A DNA stretch of 64,000 nucleotides from Deinococcus aquiradiocola (GTDB lineage Bacteria > Deinococcota > Deinococci > Deinococcales > Deinococcaceae). Shown in pieces: positions 35,799 to 44,779 of the stretch (its first letter is position 1; each line of letters opens with the position of its first letter). The stretch is from the NCBI RefSeq assembly GCF_014646915.1, contig NZ_BMOE01000007.1, positions 108,431 through 172,430 of the forward strand, given 5' to 3'. Both the position numbers and the translations under genes were made by a program. The notes beneath the pieces are model-generated. The model was given only the letters and a program-made list of their open reading frames with translations. It was not told where the DNA came from and ran no database searches.

Positions 35799-35916
35799 GG
35801 GAACTCCTGGGTCAGGAAAGGAATGAACCTGTGGGCGTGGGACGGCGGTGCCGCGGACGGGCGGTGAACGGCCGCCGAAGAGCGGGTGAGGCACGGTGGA
35901 CTCCGTGGGAGGGAGG

Positions 35917-36972
35917 TCAGAGGCGCGCGGTCAGGTCCCGGCCGTTCAGGCCGGTGACGGTCAGGCCGCACGTCTCGAGCACGGTGGCGAGTTCGGTGGC
36001 CGTCCCGCCGCAGGTCAGGTCGACGGTGAGGCCCGCCGCGTCCCGGGCGCGGACCAGGGTGTGCCGGACGTCCGGGTGTGCGGACAGGCGCTGCACCAGC
36101 GTGTCGGCCGCCGTGACCGTGACGGGGAACGGGATGTGCAGGCGGTACGTGTGGGCCGGGCGGGGTTCGCTCTGCAGGGCGAGCAGCACGGCGCCGGGCA
36201 GGGTCTCACCGGCCGTGCGCCCGACGTTGACGAGGGCGGTCCGCCCGGCGGCCGCTTCGGTCACGCCGAGGCCGCTGGCCCGGAAGTTGCGCCGGAGCAG
36301 CATCCGGAGCCTGGACAGGTCGATGACGTGCACGGTGAGGTGGGCGACGCAGGTGTGGGTGCCGCCTGTCACGGCGCGGTGCTCACCGGTGCTGGCCTCG
36401 CCGGTCACGAGGATGTCTGCGTTCAGGGCGCGCTGCACCGTGCGGAGGTGGGCGGGGTCGAGGGGCCGGTCCCGCAGCAGGGCCCGTGCGCTGAGCTGCA
36501 GTGCCGGCGCCTCGTCCGTCACGGTCAGGCCGGCGTTGCCCAGCGCGCGGCGGAGTTCCGCCTCGGCGACCGGGTCCGGCAGGCTGCGGTGCTGGACGCA
36601 TTCCGGCACGAGCACCGCCACCCGGGTCCGCGCGAGGTCGGGCCGGGCCGTGATCAGGGCCCGTTCGGCCACGCCGTGCGGGAGGGCCACGACGGCGGTC
36701 AGGGTGACGCCGTCTCCGGACATGTCCTCCCGGACGATCCGGACCACGCGGGCGAGGTCGTCGGGCACGGTCCGGCGCACCTGCCGGGCCAGTGGGGTGC
36801 CGGGCTTGACGGTGAGGGCCAGCAGGGCATCGACACCGAGGCGGACCGCCTGGTGGATCGCGTCGGTTCGGGTGGGGGCGGTCACGGTGATCTCCACGCG
36901 GACCTCCGGGAGGGGAGACGACGGGCCGGGTGCGGTGAGGGGGCGGGCGAGGGTGGGCGCGGGGCGGGTCAT
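35917..36972 (-). CDS. uncharacterised protein with two repeated alpha/beta regions (351 aa)
   Basis: It has no signal peptide or membrane segment. RTDAIHQAVRLGVDALLALT followed by a strand with VTLTAVVALPHGVAERALI, a Rossmann-like strand RTRVAVLVPE, and LRTVQRALNADILVTGEA resemble in order the LPP20/FlgT-like or TolB-like modules of envelope proteins, but the match is weak and the absence of a signal argues against it. The last 60 residues have two beta-alpha units with cysteines (LTCGGT, LETCGLTV). I do not assign a function. It is encoded just upstream of the vWFA lipoprotein gene on the same strand (118 bp apart), so it may be co-transcribed. Confidence 0.6.
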   Translation of the reverse strand: MTRPAPTLARPLTAPGPSSPLPEVRVEITVTAPTRTDAIHQAVRLGVDALLALTVKPGTPLARQVRRTVPDDLARVVRIVREDMSGDGVTLTAVVALPHGVAERALITARPDLARTRVAVLVPECVQHRSLPDPVAEAELRRALGNAGLTVTDEAPALQLSARALLRDRPLDPAHLRTVQRALNADILVTGEASTGEHRAVTGGTHTCVAHLTVHVIDLSRLRMLLRRNFRASGLGVTEAAAGRTALVNVGRTAGETLPGAVLLALQSEPRPAHTYRLHIPFPVTVTAADTLVQRLSAHPDVRHTLVRARDAAGLTVDLTCGGTATELATVLETCGLTVTGLNGRDLTARL

Positions 36973-37247
36973 GACGCGGCCGTGAAGCGGTGTCTCATGT
37001 CCCGTTCAGGCTAGGTCCACGTCCCGCGACAATGGCGTCAAAAGCGAGTCCAGTCGCGCTGAGTCCGGTGAACAGGCCCGCCCCGGCCGCGAAACGCGGG
37101 CCGCGACCCCTCCACACCGCCCACCAGCACGGCACGCCGCCGCCCCGACCCCGGGCCGGACGTTCGTTTCCAACCGGTTCCCGCCTACAGGTAGGACGGA
37201 ACGCTCCGTCCCGGGATTCAGGCAGCCCACCCTGCCCGGAGGCCGCC

Positions 37248-37361
37248 ATGCGCCACGCCCTGCTGATCACCCTCGTCACCCTGCTCCTCACCGCCACCGC
37301 CTCGGCCCGCGACGAGGGCGGCGTCAAACCCACCTCCATCCCCGTCACGGCCGGACCCTGA
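37248..37361 (+). CDS. 37-aa secreted peptide candidate
   Basis: ATG 37248 follows CGGAGGCCGCC (good ribosome site) and encodes MRHALLITLVTLLLTATASA, a complete signal peptide, then a 17-residue hydrophilic tail beginning RDEGGVKPTS. The stop is 65 bp before the TPR/winged-helix regulator gene at 37427. The size and context suit a secreted signal peptide sensed by a TPR regulator, but this is inference; a simple small exported protein is equally possible. Confidence 0.5.
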   Translation: MRHALLITLVTLLLTATASARDEGGVKPTSIPVTAGP

Positions 37362-37426
37362 ACCCCCGGCTCCCGGCGGGCCGCCCCTTCCCCGGCGGCG
37401 GCCCGTCAGGCATGCTGGGAGCGTTC

Positions 37427-38800
37427 ATGACCCGTTCATCCAGCGACCCGGTGCTGCCCCTCTACCTCGACGTCTACGCCCTCACCCAGGCCGGTGCGTT
37501 CCAGCAGGCCCTCGACCTGCTGGACGCGGCCACCGTCCGGCAGCCCCGTCACCACCACCGCCAGCGCGGGTACGCCCTCCACAACCTGTACCGGTACGAG
37601 GAAGCGCACCGCGAGATGTCGGACGCCCTCACCCACTGCGAAGGCAACGCGCGCGGCTCGGTGTTCGCCGACTGGGCCGTGATGTACATGCGCGAACAAC
37701 GCTACGAGGAAGGCTACACCTGCTACCACCAGGCGCTCGCCCTCCTCACCCACCCGGAAGCGCGGGCCCAGGCGCTGTACAACCTCGGCTGGACCCACCT
37801 GAGACGCGGCCACCCCCAGCACGCCCTGCAGTACCTCGAGGAAGCCCTCACCCTGATCCGCCGTTCCCGGGACGCCGACGCCCGCTGGTGGCTCACCTTC
37901 GTCCGCTGTGGACTCGCCCTGCACGCCCGGCTGACCGGAAACTGGACCCTGGCACTGCAGCGGGCCGCCCAGGCCGTCCGCGAAGCCGAGCCGGGCCGCG
38001 CCGAAGTGTTCGCGCTGCACACGCTGGCCTCCACCCAGCGGCTGCACGGCGACCTGGAGACCGCCGCCCTCACACAGGCCCGGGCCGTCCGGCACGCCGG
38101 GGAAGGACAGGCCACCCTCACCGAAACACTGCACGACCAGCTCATCGCCCTCCAGCGGGCCCGACACGCGGGCACACCCCACGACCCCCGGACACTGCGG
38201 GACCTCATCCCTTCGGCCGCGCCGTACGACGCCTGGCGCGGCCGACTGTACCTCGCGCAGCACGCGCTCGACACGGGCGGACCCGCCGAGGCGCTCGTCA
38301 CGCTGCGGGCCGCCCTCGACGTCCAGGAACCGTACGTGCTGCTCGACGAGGCGCCCGCCCTGAAGGACCTCTACACCTTCGGCCGGTCGCACGGCCTCGA
38401 CCTGCCCACCGCCACCCCCCCCCTCGACCCGCACCTCCACCTCACCGTGCGCGGCGCCGCCGCCCTCAGCCTCGACGGTCACCGCCTGCCGGCCGAAGAG
38501 GTCCTGCCGGTCGGGGTGCTGCTGTACCTGCACCTCGAGGGACCAGCCACCCCCGAGACCCTCGCCCGCGCCCTGATCGACCTCGGCGACGACGAACTGA
38601 ACCGCGGCAAGAACCGCGTCCGGGCCGCCCTCAAGGACCTCGCGTACTGGACCGGCAGCGACGAGATCGTGCAGCGCTCCGGCAGGACGTACCTCCTCCA
38701 CCCGGCCTGGACCGTCACGAGCGACGTGGCCACCACCGGACCGGGCCGGGTCCTGGCCGAACTCTACGGCCCCTGGACCGCCCGGTTCCACACCGACTGA
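37427..38800 (+). CDS. TPR protein with C-terminal SARP/OmpR-like winged helix
   Basis: A 457-aa protein. Residues about 10-270 are TPR-type helical repeats (ALYNLGWTHLRRGHPQHALQ is a textbook unit). Residues about 340-440 form a winged helix of the SARP/OmpR class: LHLTVRGAAALSLDGHRLPA, then LYLHLEGPATPETLARALI and NRGKNRVRAALKDLAYWTGS. The DNA-binding part at the C-terminus, after TPRs, is reversed relative to normal SARPs. GGGAGCGTTC precedes the ATG at 37427. The convergent gene at 38986-40158 is a paralogue. Confidence 0.75.
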   Translation: MTRSSSDPVLPLYLDVYALTQAGAFQQALDLLDAATVRQPRHHHRQRGYALHNLYRYEEAHREMSDALTHCEGNARGSVFADWAVMYMREQRYEEGYTCYHQALALLTHPEARAQALYNLGWTHLRRGHPQHALQYLEEALTLIRRSRDADARWWLTFVRCGLALHARLTGNWTLALQRAAQAVREAEPGRAEVFALHTLASTQRLHGDLETAALTQARAVRHAGEGQATLTETLHDQLIALQRARHAGTPHDPRTLRDLIPSAAPYDAWRGRLYLAQHALDTGGPAEALVTLRAALDVQEPYVLLDEAPALKDLYTFGRSHGLDLPTATPPLDPHLHLTVRGAAALSLDGHRLPAEEVLPVGVLLYLHLEGPATPETLARALIDLGDDELNRGKNRVRAALKDLAYWTGSDEIVQRSGRTYLLHPAWTVTSDVATTGPGRVLAELYGPWTARFHTD

Positions 38801-38985
38801 GGAGCGGAGATCGGTGCAGGTCCCGGCACTCCTGCCCATGACCGGCACAGCGCCGCACGGGAACCCCGACCCGCTGTCGTCGCCTCAATACCGTACGTTC
38901 CGGTGCTCGCAGGCCGGCAGCTTCGCGTTCCGCCCGGCTGCACGCCAGGAGCTCCGCTCACACCCGTGCGAACCGGGCGCGGCCC

Positions 38986-40158
38986 TCACGCGAGAGCGTC
39001 CAGCCAGTCGAGCGGCGCATCCAGACGGACGGGCGGCCCGGCCTCCCGCACGTCGCTCGTCCAGGTCCAGTGCGGCGACAGGGCCAGCCGGCCGCGCCGC
39101 AGGGTCACGGCCCGCGGTTCACCGAGCAGGCCACGCACGCGCGAGAGGTGGTACTTCACCTGCGCGTACACCTCGGACCTGTCCCCCTCGTCGAGCACCG
39201 CGTCGGCCACCACAGGCCATGGGGACGGACCGCACTCCACCAGGTACGCGAGCAGCGCCAGGCTCCGCGCGTCCCCGTGAAGCGGAACGAACCGGCCCGC
39301 CACGTCCAGCCCCGGACGACCGCGGACGATCACCCGGATCGTCAGGTCCGGCACGTCCGGCAGCCGCAGCCGCAACGCCTCCCGGACGCGCGGCAACCTC
39401 CGGGTCTCGTCGAGCACGGCGAACGGCGTGACGCCCGCGGGCCACACGGGCGTCACACCGTTCCGCAGGAGCCCCTCCGCGTCGATCAGCGCCAGCCGGT
39501 GCAGCACCTCCGGACGCAGCAGGTGATCGTCCGGTCGGCCACTGCCGGGCGTGACCAGGTCGAGCAGCGCCGCCACGTCCGCCTCATGCCCGAGCGGCCC
39601 GGCCAGCCGAAGCGCGACGTAATGATGCCGGGTGGCGACGATCGCGTCCCCCGCCAGCCTCCACGCGGTCGCCAGAGACAGCGCCGCATGAAATTCCGCC
39701 CAGGCGTCCTCACTGCACTCGTGGGCGGCCCGCGCACGCTCGGCCGCCGACGTGTACAGGCCGCGCACCCGGTCCGCCGCACTCAGGCCCGTCAGCAGCC
39801 GCGGCAGCTGGGCACGCGCCGCCCGCTGACGGCGACACAGCGCCAGCCCCTCCTCGAAGAGTCGCGCCCCCTCCGTCACCTCCCCGCCCTCCAGGGCCGC
39901 CCAGCCGAGATCATGCAGGATCGCGGCCCGGTCCGCCACCGCCCCGCGCGACGTGAGCCGCACCATCCACGCCTCCGGCGGCACCTTCCAGGACCACCCG
40001 GCGGGCGGGTGCAGGTCACTGCCTTCCGGCATCCAGCGGCCGAGCGGAGGAACGAGCGGCGTCACCCGGCCACCGGGAGAGGGAACGGGACGCGCCGCGG
40101 AACGGGAAGACGGACGGAACGGGCAGAAGACAGGATCACGCTCCCCGCATTCTTCCAT
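38986..40158 (-). CDS. paralogous TPR/winged-helix regulator
   Basis: A 390-aa protein with the same plan as the gene at 37427: helical TPR-like residues about 85-230 (AALEGGEVTEGARLFEEGLA is one unit) and a C-terminal winged helix (about 285-385) with LTIRVIVRGRPGLDVAGRFV, then LALLAYLVECGPSPWPVVA and YAQVKYHLSRVRGLLGEPRA. Both end with a strand before TSDV, supporting common ancestry. The N-terminal 70 residues are low-complexity and the start (ATG 40158, GGGCGG upstream) is uncertain; a GTG near 40068 is an alternative. Confidence 0.65.
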   Translation of the reverse strand: MEECGERDPVFCPFRPSSRSAARPVPSPGGRVTPLVPPLGRWMPEGSDLHPPAGWSWKVPPEAWMVRLTSRGAVADRAAILHDLGWAALEGGEVTEGARLFEEGLALCRRQRAARAQLPRLLTGLSAADRVRGLYTSAAERARAAHECSEDAWAEFHAALSLATAWRLAGDAIVATRHHYVALRLAGPLGHEADVAALLDLVTPGSGRPDDHLLRPEVLHRLALIDAEGLLRNGVTPVWPAGVTPFAVLDETRRLPRVREALRLRLPDVPDLTIRVIVRGRPGLDVAGRFVPLHGDARSLALLAYLVECGPSPWPVVADAVLDEGDRSEVYAQVKYHLSRVRGLLGEPRAVTLRRGRLALSPHWTWTSDVREAGPPVRLDAPLDWLDALA

Positions 40159-40198
40159 TCCGCCCGCCCGTGGTGAGCGGCAACTGCCGCCGGGCCGA

Positions 40199-41377
40199 TC
40201 ACCGCACCGGGATGTTCTCGAACTCCAGACCGCCGAAGAACATGAACGGCACACGGCTCAGGCCCGCCGGAGCGGCGAAGAGGACGCTGATCGCTCCGCT
40301 CTGCTGCGCGGGCAGCGGGACCTTCACGCTGTACGGGCTGTTCTGACCGCCCGCCGTGAGGCTGCGCGCCCCGTACCAGCGCCCGTCCGGCGCGAGGTAC
40401 TGCGCGCCGTCACCATCGAAGTTCAGGTTGTACCCGGCATCGGTGCGGTTGGTGAGCGTCACGTCGCAGCGCAGGCCCCCGTCCACGACGCTGCACTTCT
40501 CGACCTTGCCGGCGTAGTCGCGGACCCGGTACCGGTCGACGAGGTCGCCGGGCGCGTTGAGCTGACGGGTGCCGGACGTCTGCGTCACCGGCAGGTTCCG
40601 GAACACCGTGTTGTTCAGCTGCAGGTACGGAATGAAGGTGTCGGCGGCCGGCAGGTTGAAGGTCACCTCGCTCAGGACCGTACGGTGTGCCGGGACCGTG
40701 CTGCTGACGCCGTACCGTCCCTGTGTGCCGCCGAGCGTCACGCCGGACGCCCCGAAGACCAGGCCGCGGCGCGTGACGAACGACGTCCCGTCACTGGAGG
40801 CACTCTGCACCCTGAGGTTCTCGTCGGTCTTGTTGGTGACGGCGAAGGCGCAGGTGACGTCCGCGTTCCCGCGCACGCAGTCGAGGAGCGCCGTGCTGAG
40901 CTGCGTGCCGTCCGCCTGCAGGAGCGGCTGGCCGGGCGCGTTGACGGGCGGCTCGTCCGGCAGGTCCTGCGCGAGCGGCACGTCCCTGAAGACGGCGTCC
41001 CCGACCTGCAGGGTGCTGATGGTCCTGACGCCCTTGGTGACGTTGTAGTTCAGCTGACCGCGCACGCTGACGCCCACCGGGATCACCTGCGTGACACCGT
41101 ACCGGTCCTCGTACCCGCCGAAGATCACGCTCTTGGCGTTTACCACGCTGGTGTCCGGCAGCGTCACGGTGTCACGCTCGGACGTCAGGTTCACCCGCAG
41201 CGGCACGGTGCCGGTGTTGGTGAGCACCACGTTGCAGCCGGAGTCCGTGCCGCTCGACGCCCGGAAGCACGTCTCCAGGGTGACGTTCAGGGCGCCCCAG
41301 GTACGCGTGCTCTGCGCGTGGGCGAGATCGGCGGCGGCGAGCAGGGCGGCGGTGAGCAGGGGGACGGACAGGCGCAT
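40199..41377 (-). CDS. secreted protein with three tandem copies of a beta domain
   Basis: A 392-aa protein. MRLSVPLLTAALLAAADLAHA is the signal peptide; CCGGAGGAACTTC precedes the ATG at 41377. The mature chain consists of three 110-125 residue units, each with an early Cys pair (ETCFRASSG/GCNVVL, LDCVRG/VTCAFAVT, EKCSVV/LRCDVTL), a central FGG or GG turn before a Tyr-Gly/Tyr-Ser (EDRYGV, QGRYGV, NSPYSV) and a final F-x-(D/N)-(V/L/I)-P-V. The protein at 6815-7351 is a one-unit relative. The function is unknown; repeat architecture suggests an extracellular or cell-surface role. Confidence 0.75.
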   Translation of the reverse strand: MRLSVPLLTAALLAAADLAHAQSTRTWGALNVTLETCFRASSGTDSGCNVVLTNTGTVPLRVNLTSERDTVTLPDTSVVNAKSVIFGGYEDRYGVTQVIPVGVSVRGQLNYNVTKGVRTISTLQVGDAVFRDVPLAQDLPDEPPVNAPGQPLLQADGTQLSTALLDCVRGNADVTCAFAVTNKTDENLRVQSASSDGTSFVTRRGLVFGASGVTLGGTQGRYGVSSTVPAHRTVLSEVTFNLPAADTFIPYLQLNNTVFRNLPVTQTSGTRQLNAPGDLVDRYRVRDYAGKVEKCSVVDGGLRCDVTLTNRTDAGYNLNFDGDGAQYLAPDGRWYGARSLTAGGQNSPYSVKVPLPAQQSGAISVLFAAPAGLSRVPFMFFGGLEFENIPVR

Positions 41378-41716
41378 GAAGTTCCTCCGGGGATGCAGGG
41401 AGCGGAGAGCCGCGTGGCGACTCCTGGGACGTGGGACCAGCACCGCTCAGGGTAGACACGCCACCCGCGACATCGGCACAGGAAGCGAGTCCACCAGCCG
41501 CGCCGTTCTCCCACGGTCTCCACCCGAACCCCGCGAGGCCAGCCGAGCGGAACGCGAAGCCGCCGCCCGGCCGCCAGCACCGACACGTCCGGCCCAGGGC
41601 CACGAAAGCAGGCAAACGACCGCCCCCGCAGCCCTCTGCCCGTCATGGCCCCCGATCCGCCCGGAAGGGAATGCCGGGGATGCCGGGGGCAGCACTGGCA
41701 CCCCACCGGACTCGGA
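41378..41716. other. 339-bp intergenic stretch
   Basis: It lies between the start of the secreted three-domain gene and the stop of the CARF-HEPN gene. The frames here are GC-rich shadows. A short direct repeat GGAATGCCGGGG/GATGCCGGGGG is present near 41670. I see no gene, RNA or strong hairpin. Confidence 0.4.
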
Positions 41717-43033
41717 TCAGACCTCGATGCCCAGCAACGCCGCCACCTCACCGAGCTGCCGGATCCGCGACGACCCCGGCGTCAGCAACGCCGACCGCCG
41801 ACTCTCGTCCCGCACCCGCGCCGTCCGACTGCTGCTGACCCTCACCCCATGATGCGCCAGGTCATTCCGGTGCTCCGACAGCGTCTTCCACAACCCCAGA
41901 AACTCCACGGGCGGCACCGTGAACGCCGCCGGACCGGACCGGACCTCCTCCGCACTCACCCCGTGATGCGAGGCGACATCCCGGTCCCTGGAAATCCCCG
42001 CCCACACCTCCAGAAACCCCTCCGGCGGCCGGACGAACGCCACCGGCACCTCATCCCCCGCCGCCCTCGGCTCACGCTCCGCCCGCTCCAGCGACGACAG
42101 GAACCGCGACGCGCTCTCCTGCGTCCCGACACCCAGATCGATGTCGCCCGTACTGAACCAGATGAACGCCTGCAGCATCCACTCCCGCGCCAGCGACACC
42201 GCCTGCACGTAATGGTCCCGCTCCGCGTACCACATCACCCGGCGGTACAGGCCCTGCAGCACCTCCAGCCCGCCCGCCGAACGCTCCACCGCCAACGGCG
42301 CCACCGTCCGCTCTACCTGCTCCACCACCAGCCGGAACGGACGCTGATGCGGCCGCACCTCCTGCCGCTGCACCTCCCGCAACGCCTCCAGCACGTCCGT
42401 CGCCGCCCCACCGATGTCCACGTGCCGGTTGTACGACAACGCCTCCGACAGCAGCTTCATGTGCCGCGCCGCCGCGTTCAACGGCGAACGCACGTCCATC
42501 ATCAACTGCGTGAGCTTCCGCGCGTCCCCCGTCTCCCCGAACCGCCCCGCCGCCTCCGCCCAGTCGAGCAGCCGCACGAACGGCGTCAGATCGAACGCCG
42601 GCGTCGCCTCCCCCGCCGACCGATCCGCCAGAAACGCACCGTACAGCACGTGCCGCACCTGCACCGCCCGCGCCGCCCGCAGGTACGCCAGCGTCAGCAC
42701 GCCCACCAGCGGCATCGAACGGAACCCGTGCGTCACGTCGAACACGACGCGCTCCCCCTCCGGCACCGTCTCACTGATGATCTGAAACAGGTCCCAGTTC
42801 TCCTCGTCCGTCTCCCCGTTCGGGATCTCCACCAGCCTCGCGTTCGGCAACGCCTCCCGCAGCACTCCCGCATTGCGCTCACGCGCCTTCGGGGAACACA
42901 GCACCACGACCTCCTCCTCAGGGAACCATGCCGACACCGCCGCCACGAACAACGGCGTCGTGACCGCAGGATGATCCCCCCAACGGTACGACGTACTCAA
43001 ATAACTCCCGGCACCCAGAAACGAAAGAATCAA
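41717..43033 (-). CDS. CARF-HEPN CRISPR ancillary RNase of the Csx1/Csx2 (TM1812) type
   Basis: A 438-aa protein. The CARF domain covers about residues 1-180: LILSFLGAGSYLSTSYRW, then VVVLCSPKARERN and the ligand-loop VVFDVTHGFRSMP (97-108), all characteristic of the Csx2/TM1812 group. The C-terminal HEPN region contains RNDLAH (Arg389-His394), the RNase R-x4-H motif, and unusually a second one, RDVASH (351-356), in a similar sequence context. Cyclic oligoadenylate from Cas10 should activate RNA cleavage. TTG 43033 is chosen because GGAGGGAG lies upstream; the longer frame to 43219 runs into CRISPR-like DNA. Confidence 0.88.
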   Translation of the reverse strand: MILSFLGAGSYLSTSYRWGDHPAVTTPLFVAAVSAWFPEEEVVVLCSPKARERNAGVLREALPNARLVEIPNGETDEENWDLFQIISETVPEGERVVFDVTHGFRSMPLVGVLTLAYLRAARAVQVRHVLYGAFLADRSAGEATPAFDLTPFVRLLDWAEAAGRFGETGDARKLTQLMMDVRSPLNAAARHMKLLSEALSYNRHVDIGGAATDVLEALREVQRQEVRPHQRPFRLVVEQVERTVAPLAVERSAGGLEVLQGLYRRVMWYAERDHYVQAVSLAREWMLQAFIWFSTGDIDLGVGTQESASRFLSSLERAEREPRAAGDEVPVAFVRPPEGFLEVWAGISRDRDVASHHGVSAEEVRSGPAAFTVPPVEFLGLWKTLSEHRNDLAHHGVRVSSSRTARVRDESRRSALLTPGSSRIRQLGEVAALLGIEV

Positions 43034-43184
43034 CGCACTCCCTCCTTGGACCCGCCTGCGGTCCACCTGTAGGTGAACACCCGCCGCACCACGAACGGTC
43101 AGCACCGCATTCTGTCCCGGCAGACGCCCTCCGCGCGCCACACCTGCACCATCACGGGCGGGGAAGGCCTCACCAGGACCCGGC

Positions 43185-43205
43185 CACAGGGAGATGACCT
43201 GTGAC
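43185..43205 (-). repeat. degenerate partial CRISPR repeat
   Basis: The sequence CACAGGGAGATGACCTGTGAC matches the last 21 bases of the plus-strand repeat with two to three substitutions and lacks the first part. It marks the old distal end of array 2. Confidence 0.8.
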
Positions 43206-43237
43206 CACTCGACACCCACGGCAGCGACCTGCCGATC

Positions 43238-44436
43238 GTTTCAGTCCCTTAGCAGGGGGATGGCCTGTGACCAGCTCACCCACATGCTCGCCCAGCTTCA
43301 GGAAGTTTCAGTCCCTTAGCAGGGAGATGGCCTGTGACGCCGTAAAAGAATACGACGCCTCCAGACACTTTGTTTCAGTTCCTTAGCAGGGAGATGGCCT
43401 GTGACGAATCAGCGTCATTACAACGATCAGAACCCGAAGTTTCAGTCCCTTAGCAGGGAGATGGCCTGTGACCCCCGCACCCGCTGCGGCACAGGAGAGA
43501 CAACCCTATGTTTCAGTCCCTTAGCAGGGAGATGGCCTGTGACTGCTGTACAACTTCCACGAAGAGCAGAAGTAACCGTTTCAGTCCCTTAGCAGGGAGA
43601 TGGCCTGTGACACTGGAGGCCCTTCGGCGGGTGAACGCGCAGATGTTTCAGTCCCTTAGCAGGGAGATGGCCTGTGACTCGCTCACGTGCGCCGTAAGCG
43701 CGTGGAGATGGCAAACCCCAAACGTTTCAGTCCCTTAGCAGGGAGATGGCCTGTGACCGAGTCACTCGATACCTTCCTCGCACTCGAGTGGTTTCAGTCC
43801 CTTAGCAGGGAGATGGCCTGTGACCTCATGGGACAGCCTGACAGGTACACCTTTGAGTTTCAGTCCCTTAGCAGGGAGATGGCCTGTGACTTCGACCAGC
43901 TGGAGGCCGTGCGCCTCCAGGTCGTGTTTCAGTCCCTTAGCAGGGAGATGGCCTGTGACATCCTCCAGATGATCGAACAAACTTCCACCGCCCGTTTCAG
44001 TCCCTTAGCAGGGAGATGGCCTGTGACAAGTCGACGCGCAGCGGTACACCGTCTCGCTCGGTTTCAGTCCCTTAGCAGGGAGATGGCCTGTGACCCGGAC
44101 AGCGAGAGCTGTACTGGGAGATCCAGCGGTTTCAGTCCCTTAGTAGGGAGATGGCCTGTGACGACGCTCGCCCTGACCGTGCAGGGCCTGATCCTCGGGT
44201 TTCAGTCCCTTAGCAGGGAGATGGCCTGTGACCCAGTTACAGCGTGCGACTGGCGCGCACCTCGAGTTTCAGTCCCTTAGCAGGGAGATGGCCTGTGACG
44301 CCCGGAACCGGATGCTCAGCGGCAACCTCATCCGGTTTCAGTCCCTTAGCAGGGAGATGGCCTGTGACCGCCGCGCTGGTGGACGACCGCACGGTCCGGT
44401 CTGTTTCAGTCCCTTAGCAGGGAGATGGCCTGTGAC
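43238..44436 (-). CRISPR. CRISPR array 2: 18 repeats, 17 spacers
   Basis: It has the same 34-bp repeat and orientation as array 1. Variants: AGCAGGGGGATGG in the first (leftmost) unit, CAGTTCCTTAG at 43372 and TTAGTAGGG at 44129. Spacers are 32-37 bp except one of 45 bp (43679-43723). The leftmost unit is altered and a repeat fragment lies further left, so the leader end is on the right, directly against the 3' end of cas1. This is probably the ancestral adaptation-linked array, from which array 1 and its leader were copied. Confidence 0.98.
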
Positions 44437-44779
44437 GGACCCTCTGGAAACTGTCATGCTGCACGCTCGTCCTGACCCCCTCTCATCACATTGCATACCC
44501 AGTATGCACCGATGTCGCGGCTCAGGACCTCGAACACCCTCACTCTACCCTGTTTTTCCCGCGCTGGGACGGCATGCACGATGATCGCCCACCCCACGCC
44601 TCCCGCTCACCTGCCCTGCACGCCCTCCAGGTCAGCCCGCAGGCCTCGTTTTGCACCCGGTGCAGGAATCGTATGCACGTCGTCGTGCACCACCCGTGGT
44701 CCCGGACGAACTCCTTCCAGCCGCAACCGCACCACACGCCCCGGGTCGCACGACGATCCCGTCACCGCAGCAGGTCCGG
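44437..44779 (-). promoter_or_regulatory. CRISPR leader 2, overlapping the cas1 stop
   Basis: It is the counterpart of leader 1, same length, with eight base differences seen. It overlaps the last six codons of cas1 (44762-44779). The inverted repeat here is imperfect (TGCATACCCAGTATGCA, 44492-44508). The possible -10 box TAGAGT in the minus-strand reading is conserved. Long conserved leaders are unusual and hint that much of the 343 bp is functional or that duplication was recent. Confidence 0.85.

Noticed and set aside
36995..37348. 117-codon minus-strand frame opposite the small secreted peptide
   Set aside because: No ribosome site or domain; overlaps a better-supported short gene and the divergent promoter region.
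39070..40176. 368-codon plus-strand frame over the regulator at 38986-40158
   Set aside because: Arg/Gln/Pro-rich shadow of the TPR/winged-helix gene; the minus frame has recognisable domains.
43201..44584. Open frames through the CRISPR arrays
   Set aside because: They are translations of the repeats (FQSLSREMACD-like and SPLAGRWPV-like strings), not genes.
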